Below are positions 8,851 through 17,205 of a stretch of 44,082 bases of DNA, one piece after another; the first letter of the stretch is position 1, and each line of letters opens with the position of its first letter. Origin of the DNA: an uncultured Nitrospira sp. (lineage in GTDB: Bacteria > Nitrospirota > Nitrospiria > Nitrospirales > Nitrospiraceae); assembly GCA_902500995.1 (NCBI GenBank), contig CABVSR010000030.1, positions 1 through 44,082 on the forward strand, in the 5' to 3' direction. Below the pieces are notes generated by a model. It made no database searches and had not been told where the DNA came from. It saw nothing but the letters and a program-made list of their open reading frames with translations. Position numbers and translations under genes: made by a program.

Positions 8851-9879
8851 TCAGGCGGTGGCTTCAGCCGGTTGCGCAGACCGTTGCGGTAACCGACCTT
8901 TGCCTGTCAGTGATCCATCAGATCGGAGGACTTCCCCGACTTCGATGATCTGTTTCAACCGCCGGAGATCGCTCTGGATCTGTTGGCCTGGTTCGTTGCC
9001 AAAGAGTGTGGCGATCGAGGCCCCCAGCACGCCCGCCGGCACGTGATAGTCCATCTCGACATGAACCATGGTTCCCCGTCCTCCAGGGGCCGGCGTGAAT
9101 TCCACCGATCCTTGGTGTTCGATTTCGGCATATGATGTGGTCCGCCAGCCGATTTTCCTGTTCGGTTCGTCTTCGGTGATCTCAGCGTTCCATTCAACCC
9201 GATACCCGGCCGGTCCTTTCACTACCCAATGCGAATGTTGCCGGTCGTAAATGGTCACCGCTTCCACATGCTCCGTGAAGCGAGACAGATTGGCGAAGTC
9301 CCGCCAGAATTGGTAGAGCGATTCCGGCGAGCTATCGATCACGATCGAGGTGTTGACCCGGACGGCCCCGTCGTCCGTGGTCCAGCCCGCCATCCGACTC
9401 AGGCGTCGGCTGGCAAAACAATCGACCGCTGCAACCCCCGCCACAGCCAACATCGCGGCCACGGTTCGCTTCCGGTTTCCCTGGGAACCGGAGAGCGCGC
9501 CGGCAAGGAGAGCCAGATCAAGGGCATCACCGCCCACGCGCGACCACATCCAGCCGGCCGGTCGGCGTTCCGACAGAATGCCGAGTCCCATCGTGATCTC
9601 ACGCAATCCGGATGCTCCCAGCAGCAGCCGGTGATCATCCTTGAGACCGGCCATTCGAGCGACCCTGCCCGGGGCCAGCAGTTCGGCCAGACCCAACCCG
9701 ATGCTGAACCAACCCAGCGTCCGTGCGAGAAATTCATGTGTGTGATCGGTGGCCCCCCTGGCGGAATCCCTGCGCGACGGAGCGCCCGCACGGGCAGACC
9801 TGACTGGATGGCTCGCGTGGCGATCTGCAACGGTCGGTTCATCCAGCGTGCTGCTTCGTCCCGCGTCCTGCCTTTCCAT
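8851..9879 (-). CDS. SRPBCC (polyketide cyclase-like) protein with N-terminal membrane region
   Basis: The N-terminal half holds hydrophobic segments (FSIGLGLAELLA, DALDLALLAGAL, VAAMLAVAGVAAVD) typical of a small membrane module. The C-terminal ~150 residues form an SRPBCC/START-like fold with VRVNTSIVIDSSPESLYQFW, VTIYDRQHSHWVVKG, EWNAEITEDEPNRKIGWRT and the closing LKQIIEVGEV helix. Such domains bind hydrophobic ligands, here unknown. The frame is open up to 10023, but ATG 9879 has a perfect AAGGAG nine bases upstream (342 residues), so I use it. It shares an operon with the zinc dehydrogenase and diverges from cydAB. Confidence 0.85.
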   Translation of the reverse strand: MERQDAGRSSTLDEPTVADRHASHPVRSARAGAPSRRDSARGATDHTHEFLARTLGWFSIGLGLAELLAPGRVARMAGLKDDHRLLLGASGLREITMGLGILSERRPAGWMWSRVGGDALDLALLAGALSGSQGNRKRTVAAMLAVAGVAAVDCFASRRLSRMAGWTTDDGAVRVNTSIVIDSSPESLYQFWRDFANLSRFTEHVEAVTIYDRQHSHWVVKGPAGYRVEWNAEITEDEPNRKIGWRTTSYAEIEHQGSVEFTPAPGGRGTMVHVEMDYHVPAGVLGASIATLFGNEPGQQIQSDLRRLKQIIEVGEVLRSDGSLTGKGRLPQRSAQPAEATA

Positions 9880-10037
9880 GGCGGCTTCTCCTTTCAGGTC
9901 CGATTCACTCATCGACATCAAGCGAGGCGCATCTGCATGGGCGCATCTTAAGAGTCTCCGGCTTCCTTGCTCCCTGGCAGAGTCCCTAGTTTGCAGTACT
10001 CGGGCAACCACTAGCTCCGTCATTCCCGCACCTACGT

Positions 10038-10047
10038 CACAATTGTG
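10038..10047. promoter_or_regulatory. Palindrome CACAATTGTG upstream of cydA
   Basis: A perfect 10-bp palindrome lies in the 228-bp divergent region between the SRPBCC gene and cydA, 60 bp before the cydA ATG. It could be an operator. No factor can be assigned, and a 10-bp palindrome could occur by chance. No convincing -35/-10 pair was seen in 9880-10107. Confidence 0.25.
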
Positions 10048-10107
10048 CGAGCATCGCCCCTAACTTCCCCATCTGACCTCGATGGCGAAAGGCACTCCGT
10101 TCATTCT

Positions 10108-11457
10108 ATGGACATCGTTCTCCAGTATGACCGGCTCCAATTTGCCGTCACCTCGACATTCCATTATCTCTTTCCGCAGCTCACCATGGGACTGGCGCTG
10201 TTCCTGCTGTATTTTCGGACCAGGGACTTGCTGAGCCAAGGCGATCATTTTCATGAAGCCGCTCGATTCTGGACGCACATCTTCGCGTTGAGTTTTGCCT
10301 TCGGAGTCGTCACCGGCATTCCGTTGGAATTTCAATTCGGCACCAACTGGGCTGCCTTCTCCAATTACGCGGGAGGCATCATCGGGCAGACGCTGGCGAT
10401 GGAAGGGGTGTTTGCGTTTTTTCTCGAGTCATCGTTTTTGGGCGTGCTGCTGTTCGGAGAAGCACGATGCAGCAGGCGGGTGTTGTGGCTGGCGAGCGCG
10501 ATGCTGTTCGCCGGCGCCTGGCTATCCGGCTATTTCATTCTGGCGACCAATGCCTGGATGCAACATCCCGTGGCCTATCGTGTCCTGGACAACGGGCATG
10601 TCACTGTGGAAAGCCTGACGGACTTGCTCACAAACCCATGGCTCTTCTGGCAATTCACGCACAATATGACGGCCGCCGTCGTCACGGGCTCATTTGTGAT
10701 GGCGGCTGTGGGGGCCTTGTACCTCCTGGCTGGTCGCCATCTGGCGCAGGCCAGGACCTATGTGCGAACGGGTGTCGTGACCGGCGCTCTGGCGTCGGTC
10801 CTCTTGATCACTCCGACAGGGCATGAAAGCGCGCGACAGGTATTCGAGTATCAACCCATCAAGGGGGCGGCGTTCGAGGGACTCTTTCGCAGCGAGCGCG
10901 GGGCGGACATCGTTCTGATCGGTCAGCCCAATCTGGAGACGATGACGATCGACAATCCTCTCGTGGTCCCCTCGGCCTTAAGTCTTCTCGTCTATTACGA
11001 TCTATACGCGAAGGTGAAAGGGCTCGATGCCTTTCCTCGGCATGATTGGCCGGACCATATCGCGCTGTTGTATTTCTCCTATCACATCATGATCGGCCTG
11101 GGAACCTGGCTGGTCCTCGTGATGGGACTGGCTGTTCTCTGGTTATGGCGCGACCGGCTATTCAGGGCCGGTTGGTTGCTCTGGTTGCTGCTCTTGAGCG
11201 CGCCGCTTCCCTACATTGCGACGACCGCCGGGTGGATGACCGCGGAGTTGGGCCGCCAGCCATGGTTGGTCTATGGATTGTTTCGCACGGCGGAGGGTAT
11301 TTCGCCGCTCGTCCATTCGGGGAATGCCTTGTTCACCCTCTTGGGCTTCCTCGGGATTTATCTCGCGCTGGGCCTGCTGTTTGTGTTGCTGGTGGTCGAG
11401 CTGCTGCGCCGGGGGCCGGCGGAAGCATTGCCCGTTGCCGAACAGCCGGGGAGGTAA
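10108..11457 (+). CDS. cydA: Cytochrome bd-type quinol oxidase subunit I, short Q-loop
   Basis: Subunit I of the membrane quinol oxidase reduces O2 to water. Haem ligands are visible: His19 in TFHYLFPQLT, His185 in FTHNMTAA and Met328 in YHIMIG. The quinol-loop residues QPIKGAAFE and the GRQPW signature are also present. Met328 corresponds to E. coli Met393, so about 65 residues are missing between, marking the short Q-loop (CIO-like) subgroup. ATG 10108 is chosen because MDIVLQYDRLQF aligns with the family N-terminus (449 residues). The frame stays open upstream to 10045. cydB starts three bases after the stop. No cydDC or cydX is visible nearby. Confidence 0.95.
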   Translation: MDIVLQYDRLQFAVTSTFHYLFPQLTMGLALFLLYFRTRDLLSQGDHFHEAARFWTHIFALSFAFGVVTGIPLEFQFGTNWAAFSNYAGGIIGQTLAMEGVFAFFLESSFLGVLLFGEARCSRRVLWLASAMLFAGAWLSGYFILATNAWMQHPVAYRVLDNGHVTVESLTDLLTNPWLFWQFTHNMTAAVVTGSFVMAAVGALYLLAGRHLAQARTYVRTGVVTGALASVLLITPTGHESARQVFEYQPIKGAAFEGLFRSERGADIVLIGQPNLETMTIDNPLVVPSALSLLVYYDLYAKVKGLDAFPRHDWPDHIALLYFSYHIMIGLGTWLVLVMGLAVLWLWRDRLFRAGWLLWLLLLSAPLPYIATTAGWMTAELGRQPWLVYGLFRTAEGISPLVHSGNALFTLLGFLGIYLALGLLFVLLVVELLRRGPAEALPVAEQPGR

Positions 11458-11460
11458 GAC

Positions 11461-12507
11461 ATGGAAACCTTCTGGTACATGGCCCTTACCCTCGCGTTGA
11501 CGATGTATGTGGTGCTGGACGGATACGATTTCGGGGTAGCGATGTTGTTTCCTTTCGTCACCGCAGAAGATGAGCGGCGCATGTTGCGCGCCACCATCGG
11601 CCCGGTGTGGACCGGCAATGAAGTCTGGCTCATCGCCGCGAGTGCGCTATTGTTTCTCTCCTTTCCCAAGGCCTACGCGGCCGGATTCAGCGGATTTTAC
11701 TTAGGCCTCATCATGCTCTTGTGGTTGTTGATGGGGCGTGGATTGGCATTCGAGTTGCGCGGGCATGTCGAGCACGTTCTTTGGCGCCGCTTCTGGGATA
11801 GCATCTTTTTTGGCGCGAGTCTGTCCTTGGCACTGCTCATCGGGTTGTTTGCCGGCAACGTCATTCGCGGCCTGCCCTTAAATGCCGAGGGCTATTTTTT
11901 TCTGCCGCTGTGGACCGATTTTCGTCCCGGCTTGAGTCCCGGCATTCTCGATTGGTTTACGCTGTTGACCGGCCTGCTGATGGTGGTGCTGCTCGCCTCG
12001 CACGGGGCCTCCTTTCTCGCCATGAAGACCGCCGGGCCATTGCAAGCTAAGGCACGGGCGCTGTCCGGAGCCGCTCTGATTCCTACCGTCCTGTTGCTGG
12101 CGGCCTTTGTCTTCGCCTTGCCGTACGTGCGCCCCACATTCTGGTCCGGTTTCGCGGTCCGACCGATCGGGTATGTGTGGCCATTGGCCGGACTCGCCGC
12201 GATGGTCATGCTTTTCATCAATCATGCGCGCCATAACCAGGGAGCGGCGTTCGGATGGTCCAGCCTCCTGGTGGCTTCTTTCGTGGCGATGCTTTCATGG
12301 GGGACCTATCCAAATCTTTTGATTGCGACCGATGACCAGGCCCACAGCGTGACCATCGACAATGCGTCAGCGGGGAAAGACGGACTTCAGGCGGCCTTGT
12401 GGTGGCTGCCGCCGGGCTTGGCGGTGGTGGTGCTGTATCAGATTCTGATCCACCGCATGTTCTCAGGTCCTGTCACCCCTGACTCATCACCTGCCGGCCA
12501 CCACTGA
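11461..12507 (+). CDS. cydB: Cytochrome bd-type quinol oxidase subunit II
   Basis: Subunit II partners CydA in the inner membrane. The 348 residues begin METFWYMALTLALTMYVVLD, and GYDFGVAML follows, which is diagnostic of CydB. GPVWTGNEVWLI and a TYPNLL segment near residue 280 are also family hallmarks. About eight to nine hydrophobic segments are evident. The start codon lies three bases after the cydA stop behind GGAGGTAAG, indicating translational coupling. In 12508-12692 I found no small single-helix ORF that would be CydX. Confidence 0.95.
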   Translation: METFWYMALTLALTMYVVLDGYDFGVAMLFPFVTAEDERRMLRATIGPVWTGNEVWLIAASALLFLSFPKAYAAGFSGFYLGLIMLLWLLMGRGLAFELRGHVEHVLWRRFWDSIFFGASLSLALLIGLFAGNVIRGLPLNAEGYFFLPLWTDFRPGLSPGILDWFTLLTGLLMVVLLASHGASFLAMKTAGPLQAKARALSGAALIPTVLLLAAFVFALPYVRPTFWSGFAVRPIGYVWPLAGLAAMVMLFINHARHNQGAAFGWSSLLVASFVAMLSWGTYPNLLIATDDQAHSVTIDNASAGKDGLQAALWWLPPGLAVVVLYQILIHRMFSGPVTPDSSPAGHH

Positions 12508-12692
12508 TCGAACGGGTGAATCGGGGCATGGAAAGAATCGCTCCATCGCCTGCCAGGGTTTCGTCCAGTTCCAATCCGCAGCCTAGGGCGTAGGCTCACC
12601 ATAAGATAGGCGCCAGTCGCCGGTTCTGCCTTGTGCCCATGCCGCTGAAGACGGTCGTGTCTTCATCAGTCCGCAGAGGTTCCTATTAGACG

Positions 12693-13262
12693 ATGATGTT
12701 CACCGAGCAGAATGAAGATCAGCAGGCCATCCCGCCGGGCTGGACCTACAATCCGTCCACCTGGGGGGAACGGCTCTGGTTGATCCTGGTCGCTGTGGCG
12801 GGAGCGTCACTCTCGGGGTATCTCGCGATGTATCAATGGGGGCTGGTGGCGTCCGTGTGGGAGCCCTGGTTCGGATCGGGGAGTGAGCAGGTTCTGCATT
12901 CGGAGTTGTCGCGAATTCTGCCCATTCCGGATGCCGCATTAGGGACGTTGGCCTTCGGGGTGGATGCCGTCACCGGGGCCATCGGCGGCACCAATCGGTG
13001 GAAAAGCATGCCCTGGATGGTAGTGTTGTTCGGCCTGGCCGTCGGCCCTCTGGGGGTGGTGAGTGTCTTACTGGTCATCGCCCAGGCGGTCTGGCTGCAG
13101 GCATGGTGCACGTTGTGTCTGGTTTCGGCGGTCCTCTCCGTCATCATGATCGGACCGGCCATGGACGAAGTTCTGGCCAGTTTGCAATTCTTAAAACGCG
13201 CGGCCCGCAGGCATCAACCTCTGTGGCAAGTGTTTTGGAAAGGCGAACGGGCGCCGGCCTGA
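12693..13262 (+). CDS. Vitamin K epoxide reductase (VKOR)-like membrane protein
   Basis: About four membrane segments are present (LILVAVAGASLSGYLAMY, WMVVLFGLAVGPLGVVSVLL and others). A single CxxC (Cys139, Cys142 in AWCTLCLVSA) matches the VKOR active-site helix, and IPDAALGTLAF resembles the conserved loop before the second helix. VKOR proteins reoxidise DsbA-like partners by passing electrons to quinones. The loop cysteine pair that normally relays electrons is absent, since the protein contains only these two cysteines. No DsbA-like gene is adjacent. ATG 12693 lacks a good Shine-Dalgarno. The SPW-repeat gene starts 33 bp downstream. Confidence 0.75.
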   Translation: MMFTEQNEDQQAIPPGWTYNPSTWGERLWLILVAVAGASLSGYLAMYQWGLVASVWEPWFGSGSEQVLHSELSRILPIPDAALGTLAFGVDAVTGAIGGTNRWKSMPWMVVLFGLAVGPLGVVSVLLVIAQAVWLQAWCTLCLVSAVLSVIMIGPAMDEVLASLQFLKRAARRHQPLWQVFWKGERAPA

Positions 13263-13294
13263 GCTGAGCGGAGCTCCTGCGCGAAGGAAAGCCT

Positions 13295-13648
13295 ATGTGG
13301 CCGCATGTTCTCACGGCAATTCTTGGTCTCTGGCTCCTTGCTTCACCCGATCTCCTTGGTTACGGAGGATCGGCGCAGGTGAACAATCAGATCGTGGGGG
13401 CGTGGATCATTACGTTCGGTCTCATCGCGGTATCGGAATCGGTCCGGGCCGTGCGATGGGGTAACGCGGCACTTGGCGTATGGCTGATCGGCGCGCCCTT
13501 CATACTGGATTATCCGGACGAAAGAGCGATCGGCAGTATCGCGCTTGGGGTGGGCATTGTTGCCTTGTCATGCATCCGCGGAAACCTCTCCAACCGCTTT
13601 GGCGGAGGCTGGAGGGTGTTATGGCGAACGGCGGGACGTGAAGCGTGA
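13295..13648 (+). CDS. SPW-repeat membrane protein
   Basis: This 117-residue protein contains two related membrane units. LWLLASPDLLGY and VWLIGAPFILDY match the SPW repeat (a small hydrophobic repeat with a Ser-Pro-Trp-like core), each followed by a hydrophobic helix. Its function is unknown. AAGGA seven bases before the ATG supports the start. The last four codons (Gly-Arg-Glu-Ala) and the stop lie in the CGTGAAR heptamer array that fills the following gap, so the array has formed the C-terminus. It is probably co-transcribed with the VKOR-like gene. Confidence 0.85.
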   Translation: MWPHVLTAILGLWLLASPDLLGYGGSAQVNNQIVGAWIITFGLIAVSESVRAVRWGNAALGVWLIGAPFILDYPDERAIGSIALGVGIVALSCIRGNLSNRFGGGWRVLWRTAGREA

Positions 13649-13722
13649 AACGTGAAACGTGAAGCGTCGATACGAACGACGAGATACGAACGACGAGAGA
13701 CGAGCGACGAGAGACGAGAGGG
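13637..13722. repeat. CGTGAAR heptamer array followed by a 14-mer tandem array
   Basis: CGTGAAG-CGTGAAA-CGTGAAA-CGTGAAG runs from 13637 to 13664. Then come ATACGAACGACGAG twice (13670-13683, 13684-13697), AGACGAGCGACGAG (13698-13711) and a partial fourth copy. The array starts inside the SPW gene and ends just before the SDR ribosome site. GTGAAACGTGA recurs at 42581-42591, and its reverse complement at 42719-42729. Confidence 0.85.
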
Positions 13723-13731
13723 AGGAGCAAG

Positions 13732-14868
13732 ATGGGGCAGCGGAACGGGTTGAGAGAGAATAATATTGATCGAGAAGGGTCGCATCAGCCGCGTGTCGTC
13801 GTCATCACCGGGGCCTCGGCCGGAGTCGGCCGTGCGACGGTGAGGGAATTCGCCAAGGAAGGAGCGTGGATCGGGTTACTGGCTCGGAGCCGCGATGGTC
13901 TCGAAGCGGCTCGCAAGGAAGTCGAGGCGGCCGGAGGACGGGCCCTGGTTCTGCCGACGGATGTGGCCTATCCCGATCAAGTCGAAGAAGCCGCGGCGAC
14001 GGTTGAACGGCGGTTCGGTCCCATCGATGTCTGGGTGAACAATGCCATGGTGTCCGTGCTGTCGCCGGCCCTGCAGATGACGGCTGAAGAATACCAGCGG
14101 GTCACGGATGTCACGTATCTGGGATATGTGTACGGCACCCTGGCTGCCTTGAAGCGCATGGTGCCGAGAGATGCCGGCGTCATTGTGCAGGTGGGCTCCG
14201 CGTTGGCCTACCGATCGATTCCTCTCCAATCCGCCTATTGCGCGGCCAAACACGCGGTACAGGGATTTGTTGAATCGCTCAGGTCTGAACTCTTGCACGA
14301 CGGAAGCCAGGTGCATATCACCACGGTGCAATTGCCGGCCGTGAATACGCCGCAGTTCGGCTGGATCAAATCGCGCATGCCCTGCCATCCGCAACCGGTC
14401 CCCCCGATCTACCAACCTGAAGTGATCGCCAGGGCCATCCTCTGGGCGTCGCGCCATCGCCGACGCGAAATCTGTGTGGGGTTGCCGACCGTCAAAGCAA
14501 TCGTCGGGGATAAATTTATTCCGGGGCTGTTGGACCACTACCTGGCCTGGAAAGGGTATAAGTCTCAGCAAACTACAGAGCCGGTGGCGCGCGATCGTCC
14601 CAACAACCTCTTCGACCCCCTTCCCGGCGACTATGGCGCCCATGGCCGGTTCGACGAGGGAGCCTACGACTTCAGCCTGCAATTCTGGCTCAACCAGCGG
14701 CGCGTATGGTTGGGAGCCGCAGCCTTGGCCGCTGGTGCCTATCTCGCGCGTTGCCTCTCTGCCGGGCGGAAAGACGGCTGTTCTAAACGGGAAGCTCCAT
14801 CATCGATCGCCGGAGAAGGCCTACGCGCCAGGGCGCGCGCGGACCGTCGAGCAGGGATGTATGGTTGA
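13732..14868 (+). CDS. Short-chain dehydrogenase/reductase with C-terminal extension
   Basis: A classical SDR core is present: cofactor motif TGASAGVGRA (26-35), NNA at about 104, catalytic Ser near 156, Tyr169 and Lys173 in YCAAKHAV. The protein is 378 residues, about 120 longer than a minimal SDR. The extension includes a hydrophobic stretch (VWLGAAALAAGAYLARCL) near the end that may anchor it to the membrane. The substrate is unknown. GGAGG six bases before the ATG supports the start. It lies directly after the tandem-repeat array and converges with the SGNH gene. Confidence 0.9.
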   Translation: MGQRNGLRENNIDREGSHQPRVVVITGASAGVGRATVREFAKEGAWIGLLARSRDGLEAARKEVEAAGGRALVLPTDVAYPDQVEEAAATVERRFGPIDVWVNNAMVSVLSPALQMTAEEYQRVTDVTYLGYVYGTLAALKRMVPRDAGVIVQVGSALAYRSIPLQSAYCAAKHAVQGFVESLRSELLHDGSQVHITTVQLPAVNTPQFGWIKSRMPCHPQPVPPIYQPEVIARAILWASRHRRREICVGLPTVKAIVGDKFIPGLLDHYLAWKGYKSQQTTEPVARDRPNNLFDPLPGDYGAHGRFDEGAYDFSLQFWLNQRRVWLGAAALAAGAYLARCLSAGRKDGCSKREAPSSIAGEGLRARARADRRAGMYG

Positions 14869-14904
14869 AGACAGTGCAGCAGTTTTGCTGTAGATCTTCT
14901 CTAC

Positions 14905-15990
14905 CTACGGTTTGCGTGGCGTGAGAGGAACTTCCGCGCGTATATGGCCCGCCAGCGCTTGGGCAGCAAGTTCATGCCCGCGCTCATTCCAGTGGCTTCC
15001 ATCTGCCCCAAACACATCCTCGCCATGGGCCTCAGCGGCCTGAACTACCCGGGCCACATCGTCCCAATAGACTATCGCATGGTGAGCGGAAATGTTGCGA
15101 AAGGCTTGTGTGTAAGGCTCAGTTTCCGCGCAACTGAACGCCATGATCGGCCTGCTCCCGGCCCGATTTCGCACTTTGCCCATCAGCTCATCCGTGACGA
15201 CGACGGCCCGGGCAAAGCCCGCATGCCGCATCCCTTCTGCTTCAATATCCACTTCTACCGTATCCCTGGTGTTGGCCGCTCGTAAGCGATCCAGCCGCGT
15301 GACGACGAAATAGAGAAAGCGGCTGTGGCGATTGATCCAGTCTCGTATCTGGAGAGAGGATTCTTTGGGAGAGAGGAGCTGGACTGTGCCGTTGCGCCAG
15401 TAGGGCCGCACCCAGCCGTTGTTATTGAGGCGGCTCAAGCGCTCCAGCTCGTTGTCGTTGTTGATGAAGTCGTTGGCGCAATATTGCCAGAGGATGAGAT
15501 CGGGGCGAACGAGATCAAGGTATCGGTCGAAGACGAGAAACTCTTGCAGCGTGCCATACCCGCCGACCCCATACGCAAAGACTTCGACATCGAGGAGTGT
15601 GGAGAGACGCGCGTGGTAGGTCCGGTCATCAGAGACGGCCGTGCCCTGGGTGAATGAATCGCCGATGACGAGCACTTTGAGGCGGCGGGAGGCGACGTCC
15701 CCGAAACTGCGGAATCCATACTGCGATTGGGACCGGCGGACTTGATACAGGGTGCCGTTCTTGGTCCGTTCCACCAGTGCTTCCTGGTAATGCTCGGTGG
15801 CTTTCCATCCTAATTCTTTATCCAGGGTGATGGGACCGACTCGTCCTCCTGCGTTGCTTTCAAAAAAGGGTATGCCGTCTCGGATGAGGTGAACGGCACG
15901 AATCACCACTTCGCCTAGACTCACGAACAGCACGATGAGCAGCAGGATCACCGCGCCTGACGCCGTGATCATTGCGAGTTTTTTGCCCAA
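14905..15990 (-). CDS. Membrane-anchored SGNH/GDSL-type hydrolase
   Basis: An N-terminal helix (MITASGAVILLLIVLFVSLG) anchors a periplasmic SGNH domain. Nucleophile Ser112 is in VIGDSFTQG, the block III Asn is in CANDF, and the catalytic Asp330/His333 are in GADGSHWNERGH. Such enzymes remove or transfer acyl groups on polysaccharides or lipids. The start codon is probably TTG at 15990 with AGGAA upstream, which adds the basic GKK before the helix. ATG at 15972 is the alternative. It stands near polysaccharide genes (17206, 18642), which suggests an envelope role by inference. Confidence 0.82.
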   Translation of the reverse strand: MGKKLAMITASGAVILLLIVLFVSLGEVVIRAVHLIRDGIPFFESNAGGRVGPITLDKELGWKATEHYQEALVERTKNGTLYQVRRSQSQYGFRSFGDVASRRLKVLVIGDSFTQGTAVSDDRTYHARLSTLLDVEVFAYGVGGYGTLQEFLVFDRYLDLVRPDLILWQYCANDFINNDNELERLSRLNNNGWVRPYWRNGTVQLLSPKESSLQIRDWINRHSRFLYFVVTRLDRLRAANTRDTVEVDIEAEGMRHAGFARAVVVTDELMGKVRNRAGSRPIMAFSCAETEPYTQAFRNISAHHAIVYWDDVARVVQAAEAHGEDVFGADGSHWNERGHELAAQALAGHIRAEVPLTPRKP

Positions 15991-16449
15991 GCGATTCCTA
16001 TCGCACGAGGTGATCGGCTGGCGATCGCGAGCCGGATTGCGTCGCAGCTTCCCATCGTCTCACAGGGATCTGATTCCGGCAGCCGGGGAAGATCGCATAT
16101 TTTCGGTACAAATACTATCAGGTTTTCACCGACGGGCAAGGAAATCGCCCGGACTACAAACCGGGATCACGAGGGGCGGATTGCCACTGTTCCCTTGATG
16201 TGGGTGGTGACTGGGCCTGCGTGCATGTTCCCTCCCTGCGCCAGGTTGTCGCACATTCGGTCATGTGCGAGGCCGGTGTAATTTTGGGTTGAGGCTGAAG
16301 CGGTATCTGTGCAAGATGGGTCTACGCGCTCGCAACACCCCCGCCGGTGATTTGTCGTCAGATCCCCCTCAATAGTTCACGACGGCGCTTGCACCCTGGA
16401 TGTCACAGCGCAAGCCGTGAAGGCGATGCGCGGGAAAGGAATAAATACC
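15991..16449. other. Non-coding gap between SGNH hydrolase and lipoprotein genes
   Basis: This is 459 bases without a credible gene. The short frames here lack ribosome sites and family signatures. The one clear structure is a perfect 8-bp hairpin TCGCACAT-TCGGTC-ATGTGCGA at 16249-16270, with no T-tract. The region must hold the promoters of both divergent neighbours, but no strong -35/-10 pair was identified. Confidence 0.5.
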
Positions 16450-16815
16450 ATGATGAAACAACGACTCCGCTCCTGGGCTCTACACGGTTGGATGGTGGCT
16501 AGTATTTCGGCGGCGGTCCTGACGGCCGGGTGCATGCATCGCCCCGGCGGTATCGCGCCTTCGACAAAGCCCCTTGCCCCGGGTGGATACACGGAACTGG
16601 GGAAGGTGCGCGGGCAGGATTGCGTGTACCATCTCCTGGGCTTGATTCCCGTGACCGGCGGCAACGAGATGCGCCATGCCGTCGAAGACGCGCTCCGCAC
16701 GAAGCCCTTCGCCGACGCGCTGGTTGAAGTCACGGTGGACGGATATTTTCAGTACTTCATTCTTTTTTCACGGGCCTGCACGCAGGTCTATGGGACGGCG
16801 GTCGAATCGAAATGA
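16450..16815 (+). CDS. Small lipoprotein (TRL-like pattern)
   Basis: A lipoprotein signal peptide ends in the lipobox LTAGC, so the mature protein would be tethered to the membrane. The remaining ~95 residues follow the pattern GKVRGQDCVYHLLGLIPVTG, an AVEDAL helix, then a DALVEVTVDGYFQYF strand pair and a final CTQVYGTAV. This resembles small TRL-type lipoproteins, a tentative match. Function is unknown. ATG 16450 is preferred over 16417 because AAGGA lies about nine bases upstream and it places the basic residues correctly. It appears monocistronic. Confidence 0.7.
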   Translation: MMKQRLRSWALHGWMVASISAAVLTAGCMHRPGGIAPSTKPLAPGGYTELGKVRGQDCVYHLLGLIPVTGGNEMRHAVEDALRTKPFADALVEVTVDGYFQYFILFSRACTQVYGTAVESK

Positions 16816-16854
16816 ACCTTCGTAAATAGGCACATCCGACGATGCCTCCACCCG

Positions 16855-17128
16855 CTAGCAGGCCGTTGAAAAACCTTTTGGCCATCACCGAACATACAGC
16901 TGGGACGAGGTGAAAACGACATCCAGGGAACCCGCAGGATGGTCAAGAAGGCCGTCCAGCGCGGCCGCAGCGAGCGAAGAGGCGAATCGTACTATAAACC
17001 GTACGGTGAGCCTCTGAGGTTCACGACGCGCTGCATAAAGCGCGTCACGTTTGTGAACGCCGCCGAGATAGTGAGGCGGCAGTGTCTTGCGAGAACAAAG
17101 CTGGAGGACTTTTTCACCACCCTGCTAG
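16855..17128. mobile_element. 274-bp MITE-like element with terminal inverted repeats
   Basis: CTAGCAGG at 16855-16862 and CCTGCTAG at 17121-17128 form the ends. Extending inward, the left end and the reverse complement of the right end agree at 16 of 19 positions (CTAGCAGG, two mismatches, G, one mismatch, TGAAAAA). An internal hairpin at 17019-17058 pairs GTTCAC/GTGAAC and GACGCGCT/AGCGCGTC. No transposase is encoded. An 83-codon frame inside (16939-17190) has no family signature. No target-site duplication is evident. From memory, related sequences recur between genes in Nitrospira. Confidence 0.65.
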
Positions 17129-17205
17129 GGAAAGTCCGAGGTGATCGACCTATCCAGGTATGCCAGATACATGGGCGAAAGACTTGTTGATCCTCACCCC
17201 GGTTC

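Noticed and set aside
9880..10023. 48-residue N-terminal extension of the SRPBCC protein
   Set aside because: The extension is of low quality, whereas ATG 9879 has an ideal AAGGAG site.
12508..12692. Possible cydX small subunit after cydB
   Set aside because: The only short frame with an ATG (about 21 codons at 12529) is hydrophilic and lacks the membrane helix required of CydX.
16939..17190. 83-codon plus-strand frame in the MITE-like element
   Set aside because: It spans the internal hairpin and right end of the repeat, lacks a ribosome site and shows no recognisable domain.
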